64,000 nucleotides of DNA from Carettochelys insculpta (GCF_033958435.1 NC_134142.1:104730501-104794500), one strand, 5' to 3'; shown: positions 25,545 to 40,802, numbered from the stretch's first letter. A program made the numbers and translations. Notes: generated by a model from the letters alone, not told the origin.

Positions 25545-26592
25545 TAGTAAGGGGGCTGCAAAACCTCCTTCAGCCTCACAAACACCTGCTCTACTGTGCC
25601 CCTGGCATGGTTGAGGTGACCAGTAAAGGTGTCCTGGGGTGGTGTGGTACGTCCATACAGGGCCACATCAGCCACAGGTACAGCCGGTATGCAGTGTCAG
25701 CCACAATGCAGGGAGGGCATCGTGATGTCCTTGAGTGGGAGCTCCTGCAGAAGGACATACATGCCCTCCTGCATCCAGCATCCCAGCCATGAATTCTGGA
25801 AAACCTGGGCATCATGGACCCTGCCTGGACACCCCACACACACATTCAGGAAATGGCCCCTTGCGTCCTCCAGGGCCTGGAGTACCACAGAGTGGTACCC
25901 CTTCTTGTTAATGTAGGTGCCCCCTCTGTGGTCCGGAGCCTGGATCGCCATGTGTGTCCCATAGAGGGCTCCAAAACAATTGGGGAAGCGCAGATCTGAG
26001 AACCCAGTGAGGGAAGCAGACAGGTCTCCCAAGGTGACAACATGCCACAGGAGCACCGTGCTGATGGCTCTGACAACCTGCAGGGGGGAAGGAAGACATG
26101 TCCATGAACACCTGACTGGGAGCCACCCCTTCTCCCTTCCACCTCCCTGCCAGGGATTCCCTTCCCTCTGTCCAGTAGTCCCCTCCCCAGGGTGGGTCCG
26201 TGGTGGGAGCCAGACATACCTTTATCAGCACTGCTCTGATGGTGTCCTTGCCGACTCCAAACTGGTGGCTGATGAACCAGTGGCTGTCAGGGGTGGCTAG
26301 CCACCATAGTGTGATGGCCATCCTCTTCCACATTAGGAGCACTGGCCACATGTGTGTCCCGGTGCTGGAGGACTGGAGCGAGCCAGTGGCAGAGGTCTTC
26401 AAATGTCTGGTGGATCATCCTGAACTTCCTCAGCCACCACTCATCATCCCAGTCCTCCAGCACCAGCCAGTCCCACCACCCAGTGCTGGTGGTGAAGGCC
26501 CACCAGCGCTGGACTGGGGAGGCCCAGGGAGTAGCAGCAGGGCTGTGGCTGGGGCCTGGAGGTTGGGTCCCATGTGGGTGACCTGGCTGCAC
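25545..26592 (-). pseudogene. Degenerate Harbinger transposase of element C
   Basis: Minus strand, in several frames: WWDWLVLEDWDDEWWLRKFR, then LATPDSHWFISHQFGVGKDT, an intron-like gap, then FGALYGTHMAI, GYHSVVLQALEDARGHFLNV, GCPGRVHDAQVF, IVADTAYRLYLWLM and finally LNHARGTVEQVFVRLKEVL. It aligns throughout with the transposase of B. The first catalytic Asp is replaced by Tyr (GALYG), while the second Asp and the Glu remain. At least two frame changes are needed. It is oriented opposite to the transposase of B. Confidence 0.75.
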
Positions 26593-27347
26593 TGCTGAAA
26601 GAGCAAGGTGACCAGAATGGCCAGCAGGCTGAATAAGGTGGAGAGGACATTGTCCTCAGGTAGGGTGTGAGCAGGCATGGTCTCCACATCTTCTCCCCAG
26701 CACATGCTCTGCTGCTGTCTGCAGCCTGGCAGCCTTGAGCACATGTAGGGTGGGGGTTCTGGGAGGGGCCCTTTAAGGGGTCAACTGGCTGCAAACCCAG
26801 AAGGGCTTGTTGGTCATGCAACTCCCTGTCTGCATCATTTCCTGGTCCCTTACTTCAAAGTAGGAGCTACTGTGTGTAGACATTTTACTTCCAAATAGAG
26901 GGGAGCCTCCTTCAAAGTAAGAGAGGATGCTTTTTGTGTGCAGATGCTCTACTTTGAAGTTGCTTACTTCGAAGTTATACTTTGAAGTAAGCAATTTCAA
27001 AATTATTTTATAGTGTAAACATGGCCACTATGTTTTCAACATTTCAAATTACTATTAACACTTTACAAAAAGTCCTCTCCAACAACTGGAAACAGAAACA
27101 AAAGGTATCAATCAAAGATGTCAAGATGCCAGTCATTTAGATTAGCTAGGCATGTAATTTGAGGAGGTTATTATGGGCTTCCAACAAACATTAAAATTTG
27201 TGAGATGTCCGGTAATAATGAGTTTGAATCTCTCTTCACTTTCATCATCTTTATGCCAATTTATTTCCAATGATGTTGACAGCTACTCCTGATTTACAAC
27301 AGTTTAACAGAGGAGAATCAGCCCTAAGATATTTTTTGGTACTCACT

Positions 27348-27655
27348 GGCTGGGTCTACACTTGCCCCCAACTTTAAAGGGGGCATGTTAATCAGGGCGA
27401 TGGGAGATTATTAATGAAGTGCTGTGGCGAATACATTTGTTTGATTTACATGCGGCAACTTCGAAATGAGGAGTAAAGGCACTTGAAGTAGTATGGGCAC
27501 TCGAAGTGCCTGTGTCTAGATGCATGCCAGCACTTCAAAATTTGACATGTCGAAGTTGCCCCAGGGGGAGAATTAGCCTAATGAAGTGCTGTGTATCTCC
27601 CACCACCCTGATTAACGTGCCCCCTTCAAAGTTGGGGGAAAGTGTAGAGAAGCCC
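27348..27655. mobile_element. MITE with ACT duplication
   Basis: 308 bp. It starts GGCTGGGTCTACACTTGCCC and ends GGAAAGTGTAGAGAAGCCC. ACT flanks both sides (27345-27347, 27656-27658). The inner arms pair: 'gggggcatgttaatcaggg' with 'ccctgattaacgtgccccc'. Related to the 16260-16674 element. Confidence 0.8.
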
Positions 27656-28396
27656 ACTGTGACCAGGAATAACAATTTTTATTTTTATATTTCCCTGTAT
27701 TGCAAACATAATGAAATTTCCTAAGCTGATTGTCATATAAACAGCAAAGTTCTCCAGTTAGGCAGATAGAAGTTATTTCTCAATATTTCCAATCAAGATC
27801 TTTTTGCATGACGTATGAGTATCTGTGATGAACTAAACAACAGCATGTAAATCAAACAAATGCAAGATAAGGTTTCACAATCTACATCCCTTTATTTAGA
27901 TAAACCTTAAACTACCCAGAAGTTCCTAACTTTACTAGTTTATCTCATTGAACTTTGTACGTCTGAGAAAGAAACATTGTAACAAATGCTTGTCACAAAT
28001 CCTTATCTAATAGAAATTATCCCTGGCCTGCTAAGCTACATAAACTGCAAAAAAATGGCACTGCAGGGAAGAACTCTCTTACACACTGTCCAAATGAGGG
28101 ACAGGAAATAACTCATGCCTCAGGATAAGGCATTGGAAGGGTCTCAATGACCAGGTTCAATGATGCGCCCGTCTGAAAACATTCCTATGAGCCTGAATGC
28201 ACGTGACAGTTAAGCTATATCTCTTATTCAGTGCTGTAGGAAGGGAGAGAATTGGATGGCAATATTGTTCACTAATTTTAAGCAGCAAGTATAGTGCTTA
28301 CCATTGAAAGGTCAGCATTTGCCCATCTGCAAATAGCATAGCTTTCCTGCTGTAATTAGAATGCAAAATAACCAATACAAAGAAACTGTGTGGAGT

Positions 28397-29440
28397 CTCC
28401 TGGCAAATATTGGCTTTCTAACAGCTGTCACTCTAAGCATCCCGTTGGAATATTGTGCAACCTCCATAGCCATGTACTTTGGAAGGTTCATCAAGCACCT
28501 GCAGGTCAGTTGTCACAGCTATTGTAGTTGCACAGCACACACCAAATTTTAATTAAGCCAGTATATGGTATAAATACTGACAGAAATCTGTATGAAAAAT
28601 TAATTAGGTAATCTCTGCAGCTTTGATTTCTCAGTTAGTACTTACCAGGCCAGAAAATTACATTCCACCACTTTGAGATACGTAAAGGAACATAGGACTT
28701 CATGGCTACGTCTACACGTGCCCCAAACTTCGAAATGGCCACACAAATGGCCATTTCGAAGTTTACTAATGAAGCGCTGAAATGCATATTCAGCGCTTCA
28801 TTAGCATGTGGGCGGCAGCGGCACTTCAAAATTGACACGGCTTGCCGCCGCGCATCTCGTCCAGATGGGGCTCCTTTTCAAAAGGACCCCGCCTACTTTG
28901 AAGTCCCCTTATTCCCATCAGCTGATAAGGGGACTTCGAAGTAGGCGGGGTCCTTTCGAAAAGGAGCCCTGTCTGGACGAGATGCGTGGCGGCAAGCCGC
29001 ATCAATTTCGAAGTGCCTCTGCCACCCGCATGCTAATGAAGCGCTGAATATGCATTTCAGCACTTCATTAGTAAACTTCAAAATGGCCATTTGCGTGGCC
29101 ATTTCGAAGTTTGGGGCACGTGTAGACGTAGCCATGAAGTCCTATGTTCCTTTACGTATCTCAAAGTGGTGGAATGTAATTTTCTAGCCTGGTAAGTACT
29201 AACTGAGAAATCAAAGCTGCAGAGATTACCTAATTAATTTTTCATACAGATTTCTGTCAGTATTTATACCATATACTGGCTTAATTAAAATTTGGTGTGT
29301 GCTGTGCAACTACAATAGCTGTGACAACTGACCTGCAGGTGCTTGATGAACCTTCCAAAGTACATGGCTATGGAGGTTGCACAATATTCCAACGGGATGC
29401 TTAAAGTGACAGCTGTTAGAAAGCCAATATTTGCCAGGAG
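28397..29440. repeat. 1.04 kb near-perfect palindrome
   Basis: Arms 28397-28921 and 28922-29440 are inverted copies with no spacer. The outer 307 bp of each arm is ordinary intron sequence and differs at only two places I could see. The inner ~215 bp of each arm is half of a palindromic MITE and differs more, mostly at CpG sites. The centre is ATCAGCTGAT. Confidence 0.9.
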
Positions 29441-29658
29441 CTGATGGGAATAAGGTGACTTCAAAGTAGGCGGGGTGCTTTCGAAAAGGAGCCCCGTCTG
29501 GACGAGATGCGCGGCGGCAAGCCGCGTCAATTTCGAAGTGCCGCTGCCGCCTGCATGCTAATGAAGCGCTGAATATGCATTTCAGTGCTTCATTAGTAAA
29601 CTTTGAAATGGCCATTTGCGTGGCCATTTCGAAGTTTGGGGCACATGTAGACACGGCC
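28704..29658. mobile_element. Palindromic MITE with internal inverted duplication
   Basis: The left end GGCTACGTCTACACGTGCCC is at 28704 and the right end CACATGTAGACACGGCC closes at 29658. CAT flanks both outer ends (28701-28703, 29659-29661). Between them lie left half, an inverted copy of left half plus 307 bp of left flank, then a right half starting at 29441 with the MITE centre 'ctgatgggaataagg'. So a single insertion was later enlarged from within. Confidence 0.75.
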
Positions 29659-29934
29659 CATTTTCCCCCCAAAACATTTATTACTTGTGATGAGTGTTTG
29701 CTAACTTTGGCCTGGTTCATCTCCTGGAATTCCAGCATTAACAGAGAAAGGTCATCCACTTACCCTCCATGGCGCCTGGCTGCATGCAGAAGGGAGTTAT
29801 TTTCCTAGCTGACTTTGAGAGGAAATGTAGCTGCTCCCTTGGCGTTTTCTTGGTTAGAATAGTACAGAATTTTGGGCCACATTCACAAAGACCTCACCAG
29901 ATTTTCAAAAGTACTCACTCAATAGCTCCTCACA

Positions 29935-30085
29935 AAACAAAGCAAGCAGTCCTGTAGCACCTTAAAGACTAACAATATTATTTATTATGTAATGAGCTTT
30001 CATGGGAAAGAGCCACTTTTGCAGATTCTGGAGCTTTGTTTTGTGAAGATACAGACTAACAGGTCTACCTCTGAGACTGTTCCAT
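29935..30085 (-). mobile_element. SINE copy, minus orientation
   Basis: Shares 'cagtcctgtagcaccttaaa', 'gactaac', and 'gagctttcatgggaaagagc' with other copies, then 'acagactaacaggtctacc' at its right. Confidence 0.65.
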
Positions 30086-32720
<2,635 letters not shown>

Positions 32721-35460
32721 AACAAAAGAGAGCCTCTGATCAGAAATAGCACAAATGTATCCTGACAGGTATTCCTACAGCACTGATAGTGTTCTTCTGT
32801 TCACACAGCCTCTCAGAACCTGCTCCTTAAGGTAATCCTCACCAATTTCACATTATCACTTCAAAGCTCTCCCAAACATTGTTTTCCCTCAGTGTCAAAG
32901 GTCCAACAATCCCCATGAACTGAACTTTATCCTGCTTCTTGGTGATATTTTTTATTTCATATTTAATTGCACAAAAAGAAACCAAGATTTTAATACATTA
33001 TAGATTTGTACTGAGAAAAGAAAAAGTGGCCTACGTTTGTATTAGTCTTTCAAATGTTTATTTTTCTTTGGGATCTAAGATACCACAGTGAAAAACATTT
33101 AAAGGTAGCCTAACAGCTAAAGGGCTATTTTAATCTTCATATTTTAATGAGTTTAGGGTAGGTTATTTTATTTCTGAGATCTTACACTATTGTATGTGTC
33201 AACAATTCCGGTATGTTATTTCAAAATCTCACCATTGTATTTCAGTCTCCTAGACAACACCCCATCGTGTGAGATTTAAAGCTACATCTTGGCTCCCAAT
33301 TAAACTAATATCCTTCACTGTACACACCTAGCTGTAACATATAAATTGCTTGTCTATCTAATCTGTTTTACAGCTTATGCACTATCATGTAGCCCGGTAA
33401 TTATGGAGTTATATTCAGGGAACATTTCAGAATAAATCATAAATCCTACTATATCAAATATCATTTGACCTTAATAAAAGTATCAAAGAAAAAGCAGAAA
33501 ATTCTTCACCCTGTGTTAACATTTGTTTTCCACATATAGAAAATGAGAGATGTCATATTAACATGTCTGTTAAATTCACATTTTAATTTCCTGGTTTCTT
33601 TATTTATGCCCTGCATGTACCAGAGACATGGGATGGAATTACACGTAGTTTTTTGCCTGTCCCCCAATCTCCAACACTAATGAAGGCTTTGATTACAGAA
33701 CTTTTTCTGATTAGCAACAAAGTAAACACATAACTGTTTAAATATCAAAACCGGAAAGTGTAGAAAGGTATTATTTTTCCAGTCAGAAAGAAGTTTTCCG
33801 TTCTTATCCTACCACAAATGAGTGTCATTCAATAATATTAAAAAGTTAAACTAAACTTCAAATGATTTCTTTTCATTTTAATCCATAAAAAACTTTTTTT
33901 GGTCAAATCCCATATGTTGACCTATGACATTGTTTAAACAGTGCCAAATTTTCTTGTCATATCCCTGTTCCTTGTATAACCACTGATGCAATGCAGAAAT
34001 GCTACTGTGTCTACAAGGGTTAATTTACCAACAACTCTTCTCTGGGGAATGCTCTAAGATATAGGTTAATAAAGGTCACTCAAAAATAAACACTTTACAG
34101 TATTTTTCTGAATCCATTTCTTGGGAAAATCAACTTATAATAAGAAGGTCTTTGTGCAATTACCGCCATGGCACTGGGGCGTGAAAGAAACCAGCTTTGA
34201 GCAGCTATTTCTTTCATTTTAGCTGAGGTAAGACTGGTTGTGAATGTTAGCTATGAGCTTAACTTGGTTAAATTGGAGTTGATCCCCATGTGCCCAATAC
34301 CAGCCTTTAACTTCTGATTTAATGGTGCTAATTTTGCTGTATGGTGCTAGTTCATACTGGCTCGGAATGTATACAACAAGTAAAAACAGTATCAGTGTCT
34401 GATGGAAACTACAACTACAGCATCTGGAAGGCATTTAACACAATATGTTTTACAATAACTTACACTACTTCCCAAGTAGAAGCTAATCAAAATGATCCAA
34501 GCTCTGATAGATCCTTCCCAGTCCCCAGTAGCAGAAAGTCTCCCCAGATAGTTGCAGTAGTGTAAGGTGCCCACAAATTCCTCTCTACCAGGAGGCTTCT
34601 GGTTGCCAGGGCTGGCATAAAGACAGCACTGATCAGGGTGTGGAACTGGGTTAGAGAATGTATTGATTCAGCACATCCACTAGGCAGTCTCTTTCAGCTG
34701 GGCTCCTGTGCAACCCTGGGAGGTAGATTTAAGCTTCTCTCCCCTGGTGGACAGCAAATACACATCCACATCCTCACTTATCAGTGACAGCAAAAATCTG
34801 CAAGTTATGTCTGATTTTTTGCCCCAGACATGTCAATGATTTGCTAAGTCACCTTCAATAAGATACTTAGCATGCAAATTTTCTGAAGCAAACAGTAATG
34901 TTAGGTGCTTGAGTTTTTGGGTACACTATTTAGGTCACCCAGATATCTCAGGCTGAGCACTCAAAAATGGAGGCATCCAAAATTAACCTTTCACTGAGCT
35001 TCTCTACGCTTCAGTATCTTTTTTTGCCACAAAATCTACCTCATAATAGGCAAATAAAGTTCCATAAGAGCTTCAATGGGAGTTTTCTTTCTGAGTTGAT
35101 TGGGCTTCAAACAGTTTAAAACATTTTGAGACTCCCCAAATAAAAAGGACTAGATAACAATAAATTGATATTATTGTGTGCTCTGGATATCCTTTGAAAA
35201 TCATTATTTTAAATACTTCCTTGAATACTGTCCTGATCTTCAGCTAACGGTAGTCAGCATAGCTCCATTAACTTTACGGGTTAAGATTATGAGTCTCAGC
35301 TGCACTGAAAAGTGTTTACTGAATGCCCAAAGTATTCATATTTTACTTAGGACTCATATCAAACACTATTTTTGGAAAAAAAACCCAAAACACTAACCAA
35401 AAAACAAACAAAAGAACAAAACAAAAAAACCCATAAACCTCTGTGGTGTTCCCCTTATAG
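32721..35460. other. AT-rich intron, nothing recognised
   Basis: No exon, RNA gene or clear repeat family was recognised. Open frames are short and without domains. Confidence 0.5.
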
Positions 35461-35464
35461 AATG

Positions 35465-35770
35465 TATCTCCAAACTACAGGCCAGGGTCCACATCTGGGC
35501 CACTGACACATTTTGACTGTCTCAATGAGTCCAGTGGCATTACAATTATATATGGAACATGAGGGTAGTCCACTGGCAGGCTACAAGAATTTGTTTATAT
35601 TGAATATCTGCAATTAGCTTTTCCCAGCCAATGGAAGCTGTGGGAAGCAGGGTCATGCTGCCTGCTGCTTCCCACAGCTCCCATTGGTCGGGAACAGAGA
35701 AGCATGGCCCCTGGAAACTGTTGGTGGACATGCCTGTGGATGTTTGAGGACACAGTTCTGATGAGTTAGC
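35465..35770. mobile_element. Old DNA-transposon-like repeat
   Basis: Contains inverted halves 'ccaatggaagctgtgggaag' and 'cttcccacagctcccattgg' and continues 'tcgggaacagagaagcatgg'. This pattern is common in turtle and crocodile repeats, probably hAT type, from memory. Confidence 0.45.
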
Positions 35771-36189
35771 AGTGGTCTCAGGAATGTGTTTCCTTTTTGG
35801 ATACTAATGGAACTTGAATTTTAAAACACACAGGCATATTAAATAGAACTTTTAACCACTGGGACACTTGCCTTTCAGCATATACTGCTTCTTTGCAAAC
35901 ACCGTTTTCACTGTCCTGTACAACTGCAGTGGTAGAACATGAGGTTCCCACAAAGAACTTAATCAAAAATTCTTCGAGTTATGTAAAAATGTATATATTA
36001 TTATCACTTTATGTAACTGACCCACTAAGCCTACCGTAACAGAAATATTGAGTGACGTAGCCCTGGCAGCTGAAAGTTTGGGATCCCTACTTTACACCAC
36101 AACATTTGTAAACAGATCCCTTGTCTGTTTTGTTCCAAGACTTCTTAACTCTCTCGCACCCACATTTAATGACCCCAGTTACACATTCA

Positions 36190-36558
36190 GGCTGGGTCTA
36201 CACCACAGAGTTTTGTTGACAGAAGTTACTGTTGGGACATATTTCCCGACAGAACCTCTGTCAACAGAACACGTCCACACCTAATAGAGGCTCCCCCTGT
36301 TGACGCCCTCTGTCAACAGAGGGCAGCCACTCTGCCCAGCCCTCTGGCGACAAAACAGCCAGGCTCTGCTAACAGGGCTGACATATGAACCGGAAGCTCT
36401 GTCTGTTGATAGAGGGTCCCCCAGCATGTCCACACTATTCTTCTGTGGACAGGATGGAGGTGTTATGCCTTGTATGGAAATGATTTAACTCTCCTGAGAA
36501 AATTGCTGCATTCTGTCAACAGTTTCTCAACAGAACACATTTGTAATGTGGACGCTCC
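36190..36558. mobile_element. MITE-like element, CTGTCAACAGA motif type
   Basis: Starts GGCTGGGTCTACACCACAGA and closes near 'gtaatgtggacgctcc'. The interior repeats TTGACAGA and TCTGTCAACAGA motifs in both orientations. I could not settle a duplication. Confidence 0.6.
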
Positions 36559-37919
36559 ATGAATTGTCATTATGTTTATCACACATCAAGTATAAAGTAC
36601 AGATTAATATTAAAGATATAATGGATACTGTATGCTGACTGATCAATTTGTTTTAGAAAAATAAAGAGTAAGCCAAAAATACAGTATCAACTCCTACTGC
36701 TTCTCATTTTTGTTTGGTTTTGCGTGGGGAGAGAGGGTAGGATGGTTTACTTCATAAAATTAGATACATTCCTAGAAATTTTAATTGCTAAGCTGTTCTT
36801 CAGGTCTTTCTAAAACCCAAGATAGCAGCAGATGCATGAAAAACCAACTCTAGCTCTTCACATTTGTAAAAATAAGGTATTGTTGTATTGACACTTTCCT
36901 CTTTGTGTCCTCTGTGGTAAGTTGTTGATGATGATGCCATTTTTTGCCATCTGCCCTAGAGCTTCATTAAAGATACATGACGGGACTAACTGGCCTGATA
37001 TCTTGTGAGGAACAGGTGCTATTGTCTGTCCCTAAAGACTTGCACTAAAGATCTGACTCAAAATACTTGAGAAAGAGCATCTGCAGCAGTCAGTCAGAGA
37101 GTAAGTTGGCAGGGATCTTGCTATGTGCTAATATGCAAACAGAGTGACACTCGGGGACTAATTTTTTCTTTCATGAAGATTATTTAACTTTTTTTTGAGG
37201 AGCAAAATATGTTTGAATCTGAACAATTTGATCTGTTTAACATCTTTGAGCTGTATAAGTGAATTGGATGGGTCCTGAATGAAATTCTTTAAGTATTCTG
37301 ATCAGCTGAAGTAAGATAAGATACTTTAAGATGCTTCTGTTTACAAAGTAACTGTAAATAAAGGAGCAATAAAACAAGCAATTCACCTACACTGACTTGC
37401 TTCTTTATGACAATTTTAAATCAGTATTTGTATGTACATTTCCAACTTATGGAAGGAAGTATTAGGCAGTACTGTAAGATGGTTGTAATATATCAGCCAA
37501 CTCTTATAATTCTTGGAGACAGCTAATGGTATTCCCTACTACAAAGTCAGGAAACAACTTAGGATGGAAACAACCTTGACTTGATTAGTGGTGGGTTTTG
37601 TTCTACCAGGAATAGTAAGGGCAGACATGATAAAGAAAGTCATGTTTTGTGTTGTCCCATGGAGAGCTGGAATACCCATCATAGAAAGAGTTGGCTACTA
37701 TAATCCTCTCAGCCACAGACCCATTGATGTTTAGTGTTGTACACAAAAGGTAAAAGTCAAGGATTATAACAGGGATATGACATAAAAGAAGAATTTGCCT
37801 GAGTGAAAATATTGTGCCCTTCTTGATTCAGGTAACAAGTGTGTTTAGTGAGAGCTCAGAAGCTACCCGTGCTCTAAGTTAAGAAACCATGTTTCAACAC
37901 ACAAATCATGTTAATTTCT
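36559..37919. other. Intron stretch, nothing recognised
   Basis: AT-rich. No exon or clear repeat. Confidence 0.5.
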
Positions 37920-38055
37920 ACTCAGCTTGTAAAGTACCAAAACAAAAAGCAGTCAACTAGCACTTTAGCAAAATAGTTTATTGGGTGAGCTTTCGTGGGA
38001 CAGACCCACTTCTTCAGACCATAGCCAGACCAGAACAGACAGAACAGAACTTGTA
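37920..38055 (-). mobile_element. SINE copy, minus orientation
   Basis: Carries 'aaaacaaaaagcagtcaact', 'agcactttagcaaaatagtt', 'gtgagctttcgtgggacaga' and 'cccacttcttcagaccatag', nearly the same as the copy at 5.5 kb. Confidence 0.8.
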
Positions 38056-39349
38056 AAGTACTGGAGTGGAAACTTATTCTGAAAAACTTACAATAAATGA
38101 AAGAAAATGAGATGCTCATTTGAAGTTCCATTAAACCTCCTCCATCAGTGGAAAGGAGAAATCCTGTTTCACTCACATAAAACTACCTCATCAAGTAATA
38201 TTAGATTCACAAAAGAACAGATATTTAGAAACAAGTATGGCCTCCTCCTTTTATCAACATCTTAGTTTATCCCACGATGACTACAATTTGCAGCTTATAT
38301 ATCATGTAAAATCACAGACTCTGGTAAGGCCTCTCCAAGTTTTAAAATGGCATAAAATGACTAAGCATAATCATGTATGTTAACCTTAAAATAACTTATC
38401 TTTTTAGAAAACTTTTCCCAGTTACAAACCCTCTCCACGCTATCTAGATTTCTCTGAAACCTCATGCTTGCCACTACAGACGTGCTTGAAATAGAGCCAC
38501 CACCTGGCAAAGCCCTCATCTGCAAACAGGAGTAGAATCACCTTCAGGGCTTCTTGTCCCTTTCTCCCCATCTCTGTGGCAGCTTCTCTAAATGGGAGTT
38601 TCATATTCCTCAAATATGGAGGGGAATGTGGCAGAGGGATGGGGAGTTCCAGAGTCTCACTATCATTCTTACCAAACCTGTTGGAGAAAAACACTCAGAA
38701 CATAGAAAGGTGGTATAGACATTCATGCATGCTATTTTATCCTCTGGTTCACTCCAGGGATCTTTTGGTTAAGAGAGCACATACTTCTGTAGAGGAATCA
38801 AACCTCACCCTACCTAGCAGTAGAATTTTTAACAAACTCCTCAGGCTGAAACTTGCCCAGTTTGTCCCTCTGCTGCATGATTTATTTTGAGGAAAGGGGA
38901 GAATAATGTCCCACATTTTTATAGATTCCCATAATAATCTTCATCTTATTTTATCCTTTGATAGCTATTCAATTTCCTTTGCTTTTCACTTGTACTATCA
39001 TGAAACAAACAGTGCTCTAGTTACCTAAAATAACCAAGCATTATAGGTGATGGGTGCCTGCAGATGGAAAGGGCTGCAGAGAGGACCACCCAGAGGGACA
39101 GGAAGATGGCAGGTGGGGGCACCCCATGTAGCAACTACAATTCTGACAGGGGCATATGGGGGCAGTGTGCCTCCCGAGTTACCTATATCAAACATAACTC
39201 TAACCATTTTTCCTATGTCATTAAAATCTTTAGGCCAGAGCTCTCTCTGATGCAAATCACCATATTGCCTTTGAACACAATGGAGTGGCCCAATAAATGC
39301 CAGCTGAGAATCTGACTTTGAAATGTACTATCCACTGTATATTTTAGTG
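38056..39349. other. Intron stretch, nothing recognised
   Basis: No exon or clear repeat. The overlapping open frames at 38440-38890 lack domains. Confidence 0.45.
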
Positions 39350-39505
39350 TGTGTCTGTCTGTGCTACGTTAGATCTGATGAAGTGGGCCTGTCCCACGAA
39401 AGCTCCTCACCAAAAAAATAATTTTGTTAGTCATTGAAGTGCTATATTTCTGCTGCTTTGCTTTGTTGGAGTACAGACTAACACGGCTACCTCTCTGTTA
39501 CTGTG
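39350..39505 (+). mobile_element. SINE copy, plus orientation
   Basis: Reads 'tctgatgaagtgggcctgtc', 'ccacgaaagctcctcacc', 'attttgttagtcattgaagt' and ends 'acagactaacacggctacct'. Confidence 0.85.
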
Positions 39506-39904
39506 CTACATTTGTTCAAGAAATCCTCTTAAACTGTAAGAACTATGACCACAAAATTTGGTATGCAGCTTCTTCTTACCCTAACTTAAACCAAGGTCAG
39601 GGTTTGGCTATGCCTGGAAAGGGGGAAATGCCTGAAATCCCAGGATTTCCCAGATCATGGAAAAGGAGGGGCATTACAATAGAGATAACATACTTCAGAT
39701 TCACCCCTGGGGGCAGCAAATGCAGGGAACAGTGACAGGACAGAATGAGCACTGTGGGCAGCCACAGCAGGAAAACAGTGACCATGTGCAAACAGGTCTC
39801 TCCACCCTGCTGGGACAGGTAAAGCCCCTCCACCCCAAATCCCACCCCTGCCACTCCCACACAATTAGCCCCCAATCATTTGCATAAACCCAAGAACTCA
39901 TTCT

Positions 39905-40448
39905 TCTGCTCAACTCTGCGCTGGTTAGGCCTCAGCTGGAGTATTGTGTCCAGGTCTGGGCACCGCAGTTCAAGAAAGATGTGCAGAAACTAGAGAGGGT
40001 TCAGAAAAGAGCAACAAGAATGATTAAAGGTCTAGAGAATGCGACCTATGAAGAAAGGCTGAAAGAACTGGGCTTGTTTAGTTTGGAAAAGAGAAGATTG
40101 AGGGGGGACATGATAGTGGTTTTCAGGTATCTAAAAGGGTATCATAAGGAGAAGGAAGAAAACTTGTTCTTTTTGGCCTCTGAGGATAGAACAAGAAGCA
40201 ATGGACTTAAACTGCAGCAAGGGAGGTTTAGGTTGGACATTAGGAAAAAGGTCCTAACTGTCAGGGTGGTCAAACAGTGGAATAAATTGCCAAGGGAGGT
40301 TGTGGAATCTCCACCGCTGGAGATATTTAGCAACATGTTAGATGTCTATCAGGCATGGTTTAGACAGTACTTGGGCATTGGGGCAGGGGGCTGGACTCGA
40401 TGGCCTCTTGAGGTCCCTTCCAGTCCTAGTATCCTATGATTCTATGAT
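39905..40448 (+). mobile_element. CR1 LINE 3' end with open reading frame
   Basis: 3'-truncated to the last part of CR1 ORF2. The open frame 39981-40439 reads [20 protein letters not shown], then [40 protein letters not shown] and [14 protein letters not shown]. This is the usual C-terminal end of the CR1 reverse-transcriptase protein. The copy ends 'cctatgattctatgat', the CR1 3' terminal repeat. Its 5' end is truncated, as in most CR1 copies. The frame is unusually well kept but lacks endonuclease and catalytic RT motifs, so it cannot move by itself. Confidence 0.9.
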
Positions 40449-40802
40449 AAACCACATCCTTTTCTCTTTTATTTTCCAAACAGAAAAAACTGTATTTCAC
40501 TTAAATATCTGAGCAACGTTGAATCAGTTTGCTAGTACTATAATATTTGCCTTCAATACAGGTTTTGCACCACTTTTTACTGTTTTTTTACTTGGAATGG
40601 TGAATAAAAGAAACAATTCTGTTACTTTAGCTACAGTAAGAGACAAATGTCAAGGATGGTGCCTCCTGTATGCAATACAAATAATGAGTTAGCATACAAA
40701 GTTTAATTAATACCTATATTGTTAGACCAGAAACCCAGAAACATAATTTTTAAAGTGTTATCCTCATCTTTTATCCAGTTAAGATTATATTGGGGAGGAG
40801 GG

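Larger units (their letters stand above)
18688..27026 (-). mobile_element. Element C: PIF/Harbinger element split by element B
   Basis: The left 60 bp (18688-18747) and 23464-27026 form one element; together about 3.6 kb without the insert. The left end GGTTGGGTCTATAGTACAAG and the right end TATAGTGTAAACATGGCC are decayed inverted repeats. Inside both ends a block with TACTTCGAAGT, then 'agagcatct.cacac', recurs in inverted form. Flanks AAT and ACT match with one change. It encodes a minus-strand transposase and a plus-strand Myb-like gene, both broken. It is older than B, which interrupts it at TTT. Confidence 0.75.

Noticed and set aside
39981..40439. Protein-coding host gene with a good open frame
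   Set aside because: The sequence is the C-terminal part of CR1 ORF2, followed by the CR1 3' end.
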